64,000 bases of DNA from the NCBI RefSeq assembly GCF_900091435.1, contig NZ_FMCS01000015.1, positions 1 to 64,000 of the forward strand. The letters run 5' to 3'. The notes beneath the pieces were generated by a model. It had not been told where the DNA came from and ran no database searches. It worked only from the letters and a program-made list of their open reading frames with translations. Both the position numbers and the translations under genes were made by a program. Positions 60,798 to 64,000 of the stretch are shown here, in pieces. Positions within the stretch are counted from its first letter, which is position 1, and each line of letters begins with the position of its first letter. Source of the stretch: Micromonospora chaiyaphumensis. Lineage in GTDB: Bacteria > Actinomycetota > Actinomycetes > Mycobacteriales > Micromonosporaceae.

Positions 60798-62073
60798 CGC
60801 CGCCGGTTGAAGTAGGGGAACGCGGACGGCGGGAAAGCTCTGTGGGTTGCCTCGATGGCGACGTCGGTAACGACGGTTTGCTGTGCAGCTGCGGGCTCGT
60901 CGCCGTCGCCGTCAGGTCCCGCCCATCACTCCGTGCCGTGCGGGGGCGTGTTCTACGAGGCGAACGGATACATGATCGACGGCGCTAGGTTCGCCGACCT
61001 GCCCGACGGCCCGACGCCGTACCTGAACCCCCCGACCCTCCGAAGGTGCCGATGTCCGCGCCTTGTTCCTTCAGAGGGGCGGGTGCGTTGTCCTGCAGAA
61101 GACCGAAGTGGTCAGCGTTGGCTGCTCCCCGCCTGGCTGCCGCTGTTCAGGGGATTGCCGGTGGGACTCGAGTCTCAGCTCCCGGGATCCACGCCGACGC
61201 CAGCACGGCGACACCCAGCGCCATACGTCGATACGGCAAAAACCTGTCGGCTGGCGTCAGCGGGCTTCAACACGACAGCCAGCACTAGCCAGGCACATGG
61301 GCGTCGGACTGCCCGCCGGCGGCTGGGTTTAGCCACTCAGCTACCACCGGGTGTCGGCCGGAGATTGGGGAGCAGGTTGGGAGCAGCCAGGTGCACCGAA
61401 CGGCGCTGAACGGCACCTTACGGCGCCGAACGCCACTCACCTGCACCCAGCACGACCTGCGTCTTCTCGTTTACGCAGGTCAGAGTGCGTGCGGCGTCCT
61501 GCTTCACGCGGAGTGCTCAGCGGTTTCGCGCAGCAGTCGACGGCTATCTATGTTCTCTGCAGGGGAGTATGCGCAGGTCAGAGCGGTAAGGAGCCGCTGA
61601 GTGCCTTGGCCTTGCAAGTGGGAGCAGATTGGGTGCAGGTTGGCGAAGTGGTCACCGCGCCCGAAGTGCTCACCGACATCGGACACTAGCAAGGGCTTGA
61701 CCTGCGGTGATGGCCTCGAGCGGTGCGGCGTGACATCCCAGAGAACACCGAAGTGGTCAGGGTTGGCTGCTCCCCGCGTGGCTGGTGCCGGCGTTCGTCT
61801 TGCCGTCCGTTGACGCCGGTCAAGAGTTCCTTGCCGCTTCGACGGGCGGCTCTGGGCGCCGTCGTGGTGGCGCCGGTATGGCTCCCGGAGGTTGAGACTC
61901 GAATCTCACCAGCAACCCTCTGAGCAGGGCTTCCTGCTCGGTGACCTCTTCGGCGTGCCCGAAAGCGTCAGAACCGTGGCTCCGCTTCACAGGCCGACGA
62001 CGTCCGCCTCATGTCGATGTGCGGACGTCGGCGTGTGCATTCCCCTTCTGCCCGGCAGCGGCAGCATGGCGGC
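60798..62073. other. Degraded region between immunity genes
   Basis: 1276 bases with no intact gene. The frame from 60855 has a protein-like stretch (GVFYEANGYMIDGARFADLP) but no ribosome site and dissolves after ~60 codons, suggesting a remnant. The region holds a 38-bp direct repeat and the paired inverted sequences GGGACTCGAGTCTC and TGAGACTCGAATCTCA. Probably relics of toxin/immunity cassette turnover or small mobile elements. Confidence 0.5.
61102..61784 (+). repeat. 38-bp direct repeat pair (61102-61139 and 61747-61784)
   Basis: 36 of 38 bases identical; each begins ACCGAAGTGGTCAG and ends with TGGCTG. Each copy is followed, 59 and 144 bases after its start respectively, by a GACTCGA-type small inverted repeat. 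Likely footprints of the same short element. Confidence 0.65.
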
Positions 62074-62916
62074 TCAGTCCCACCAGAACGACCACCAGGC
62101 TCGGTTCGTGATGCTTTCGGCGTAACGGATGAGGTTGTCCGTGCTGGACTGCCACACGTTGTCGGGGCAGAACGCAAAGTGTTCCGCAGCGACGCGCAGC
62201 GCGTGGTCCGCATCGGTGGGCGGAGCGGCGACGCTGAGGTAGAGCTCGGCTGGTCCAAGGCCGACGACTCTGGCACCGAAACGTTCTTCCCAGCTGCGCA
62301 GCACCGTGCTGAACTGCGCTGTGTCGTTTTCGTAGTTCAACGGCCCACCCCACCCCAGATCGGCCGGGGCGTCCGCACCGCGGGCACTGGCACTCAGCCC
62401 GAGACGTGGTGCGGTCAGCCACGAGTCGGCCACCAGATGTTCCGCGAACTCGGCAGCTCGAACAGCGGGGTCTTCCTGCAGCGTTCCGGCAGGCGCAAGC
62501 CCGGGCCACCGATTGCCAAACGGCGCCGTGACGGCCAGCCGCTCCGGCGCGCTGAGCATGTCGTCATCCTCATCCACCGTCGTGTAGACAGACCACCACC
62601 CAGCCAGCAGCACGGCGGCGTCATGATCGCCCGGCCTGGACTTAACGAGACCTGGGTCGATTTCACCGGTCGTCCATGGGCTGCCAGGCTCGTACGAACT
62701 CTCTCCCAGCAGCAGCGGCCACAGACCCGTCCGGCCGTGGCATGCCTGAAGCGATCCCCACAAACCCGCGTCCGGACGGGTGTCGCTGATCCACAGAATC
62801 GGCTCCTTGAGAACCCCGACCTCGGTCTCGTGCACGGCTCGCCCTGGCGGAAGGTCAAGGCTGAGGGAGCCGCCGCCCGAGTCGTGTTGAAGGCGCGTCA
62901 GCGGACTGCGTGTCAT
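62074..62916 (-). CDS. DUF4253 domain protein
   Basis: 280 residues from ATG 62916. The C-terminal half matches DUF4253: WEERFGARVVGLGPAELYLS, HALRVAAEHFAFCPDNVWQ, and the terminal AWWSFWWD. The N-terminal part has GLWPLLLGES and ends of strands typical of the same proteins. Function unknown; the domain often lies near polymorphic toxin or immunity genes (inference from context). Divergent from the SUFU gene. Confidence 0.85.
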   Translation of the reverse strand: MTRSPLTRLQHDSGGGSLSLDLPPGRAVHETEVGVLKEPILWISDTRPDAGLWGSLQACHGRTGLWPLLLGESSYEPGSPWTTGEIDPGLVKSRPGDHDAAVLLAGWWSVYTTVDEDDDMLSAPERLAVTAPFGNRWPGLAPAGTLQEDPAVRAAEFAEHLVADSWLTAPRLGLSASARGADAPADLGWGGPLNYENDTAQFSTVLRSWEERFGARVVGLGPAELYLSVAAPPTDADHALRVAAEHFAFCPDNVWQSSTDNLIRYAESITNRAWWSFWWD

Positions 62917-63077
62917 GGGGCGCAGGGTACAGACCGGCCAAGACAATCAGAGTCACTCGCCTCGCACTATCCGCTTCTGCCGCGACCAGCGCGCTGAGGT
63001 GTGGGAGATCCTTGGCGGCCAACGCATGGTGGCAGGGCGTGAGTTTTCGTCGTGGCTCGATCGGAGATGATCATCGA

Positions 63078-63674
63078 GTGGCTGGGCTGATTGAACACTT
63101 GGAGTCGTTCCTCGGGCTCATCGCGGGTGGTAGCCGAGGCGACGATACGACGCCGGAGGGTGTTCAGGTGGCGTGGTTTGGCCCCGACGTCCCGTTCGGC
63201 GGGGTCACGACCCTGGTGACCGTCGGACTGTCGCGGCGTCATCTCAACCTGCCGAGTAACGGGGCCCTGCACCAAGAGTTGGTCATGCACGTTCCCACCG
63301 ATGACTACCCGGCTCGGGCGGCTGGGCTGTTGTTCCACGTGGCCGGTGAGATGGTGCGCCGGAGGGATGCCTTGTCGAACGGCCAGGTGATTGGTCCGGG
63401 CGGCCCTCTCTTCCCGGGCAGCCAGACCACAGCCATCGTGGCGACCACGCCGAGATATTTGCCGGAGTCCTTTGCCGTATGTCACACCGAACCCGCGCCG
63501 GTGGTCTTTGCGTGGTTGGTTCCGATCACTACGGGTGAAGCTGAGGTGATCCAGAAGTTCGGGTGGGGGACGCTGGAGCAGGCGTTCGCGGCTCAGGATC
63601 CTGACCTGGCTGACCCCGGTCGGGCAGAAATGGCGCTGGATCAGTTGGGCTCGCAGGCCTCAGCCGGCGGGTGA
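63078..63674 (+). CDS. Suppressor-of-fused (SUFU) domain protein
   Basis: 198 residues from GTG 63078, with GGAG 11 bases upstream. SUFU pattern: TLVTVGLSRRHLNLP, ELVMHVPTDDYPARAAGLL, FHVAGEMVRRRDAL, GGPLFPGSQTTAIVATTP, VVFAWLVPITTGEAEVIQKF. Bacterial SUFU proteins are one of the common immunity families in polymorphic-toxin loci. No toxin gene lies directly beside it, so it would be an orphan immunity protein of the RHS island. Confidence 0.87.
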   Translation: MAGLIEHLESFLGLIAGGSRGDDTTPEGVQVAWFGPDVPFGGVTTLVTVGLSRRHLNLPSNGALHQELVMHVPTDDYPARAAGLLFHVAGEMVRRRDALSNGQVIGPGGPLFPGSQTTAIVATTPRYLPESFAVCHTEPAPVVFAWLVPITTGEAEVIQKFGWGTLEQAFAAQDPDLADPGRAEMALDQLGSQASAGG

Positions 63675-63795
63675 TCGGGTATCCGGATCTGCCGCGAACC
63701 GCGCGTTCGTTCTCGCCGCTCGGTGGGCGGTAGCCGAAGAGCGGACACGGCGCCCCCGACCCTGGATGACCCAAGGAAGCTCCCTAGGCAGGCTC

Positions 63796-63837
63796 GCTGT
63801 ATAACCGGACCGTGGTTGAACTGGCCGGTTATACAGC
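63796..63837. promoter_or_regulatory. 13-bp perfect inverted repeat at a start region
   Basis: GCTGTATAACCGG, 16-base spacer, CCGGTTATACAGC. The right arm ends one base before the ATG at 63839, and AT-rich cores (TATAA/TTATA) stand out from the GC-rich background. Likely an operator for a dimeric repressor or overlapping promoter/operator. Confidence 0.65.
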
Positions 63838-63838
63838 T

Positions 63839-64000
63839 ATGGCCCAGCGGGAGAGCCTGGCGGGACGCGTACGTGATGAACTGGCCTTAGCCGGCCTGCC
63901 GATCGTGGCCGCCGACATGAGTCCGCATCTACGACAGTCCGGCGCGGAGGTGAGGGTCGACAAACTTGCGGACTGCCATGCCCCGGTACGCGTCGAGTGG
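63839..64000 (+). CDS. Partial gene, hypothetical protein (runs off right edge)
   Basis: Open frame from ATG 63839 (in-frame GTG at 63812) to the window end, 54 codons: AQRESLAGRVRDELALAGLP and SGAEVRVDKLADCHAPVRVE. Resembles short actinobacterial hypothetical proteins that begin with an RxxLAxRxRxEL helix. Preceded by a strong inverted repeat that reaches its start, so control at initiation is likely. Confidence 0.55.
   Translation, partial: MAQRESLAGRVRDELALAGLPIVAADMSPHLRQSGAEVRVDKLADCHAPVRVEW

Noticed and set aside
60855..61409. Plus frame starting MATSVTTVCCAAAG
   Set aside because: Protein-like only over ~60 codons, then repeats and Arg/Pro text; no ribosome site.
61885..61915. tRNA-like T-arm text TGAGACTCGAATCTCA
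   Set aside because: Loop is six bases and lacks TTC; no acceptor, D or anticodon arm can be drawn around it.
1..64000. CRISPR array or restriction endonuclease beside the methylases
   Set aside because: No regularly spaced identical repeats with unique spacers, and no endonuclease or Cas-like frame was seen.

Overview
The window is high-GC DNA with the look of an actinomycete, most likely Micromonosporaceae (inferred only from gene content and style: GTG starts, GGAGG-type ribosome sites, DUF4192/DUF4262/DUF4314/DUF4253 genes, RHS proteins). It is almost entirely accessory DNA. I see no rRNA, tRNA or CRISPR array.

Layout. (1) 1-3919, minus strand: a conflict-type pair, a small trypco1 (CU044_2847-like) protein translationally coupled to a giant trypsin-CHAT-NB-ARC-TPR protein that runs off the left edge. 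(2) About 4.47-44.4 kb: an integrative and conjugative element (ICE) of the type IV secretion type, not the FtsK/TraB AICE type. On its left arm a long minus-strand run (18.4 to 4.5 kb) encodes a winged-helix regulator, a GGDEF protein, a transglycosylase/NlpC-P60 cell-wall hydrolase, a MoxR-type AAA ATPase with a VWA/HExxH partner, DUF4192, DUF4314, DUF4262 and several uncharacterised proteins. Next come a Replic_Relax protein, cargo genes (a membrane protein, a large secreted SGNH-VWA protein) and two decayed genes. The conjugation operon (34.2 to 27.6 kb, minus) is pilin, VirB6/TrbL, PrgI, VirB4, VirD4, with four of five genes overlapping by 4 bases. A regulatory gap full of TGTCA/TGACA repeats follows, then a sigma-like gene, a SHOCT gene, two methyltransferase-type genes, a C5-cytosine methyltransferase gene split by an IS110-family insertion, and Xis plus tyrosine integrase at the right end.

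(3) 44.66-47.8 kb: a two-gene membrane protein plus P-loop NTPase-TPR system just outside the integrase. (4) 48.5-60.8 kb: a secreted LamG/FG-GAP protein divergent from a 2183-residue secreted RHS toxin whose C-terminal tip and overlapping SCO4402-like immunity gene have lower GC than the RHS body. (5) 60.8-64.0 kb: degraded sequence, DUF4253 and SUFU-domain genes of the kind found as immunity proteins, and the start of one more gene.

How the parts fit: integrase/Xis would move the ICE, the T4SS plus wall hydrolase would transfer it, and Replic_Relax is the only visible candidate for DNA processing. The repeat-rich gap at 34.2-35.25 kb and two inverted copies of a 47-bp element upstream of the pilin operon and the methylase operon are the best candidates for a shared control or origin system. 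Both ends of the element are flanked by NTPase-TPR conflict systems.
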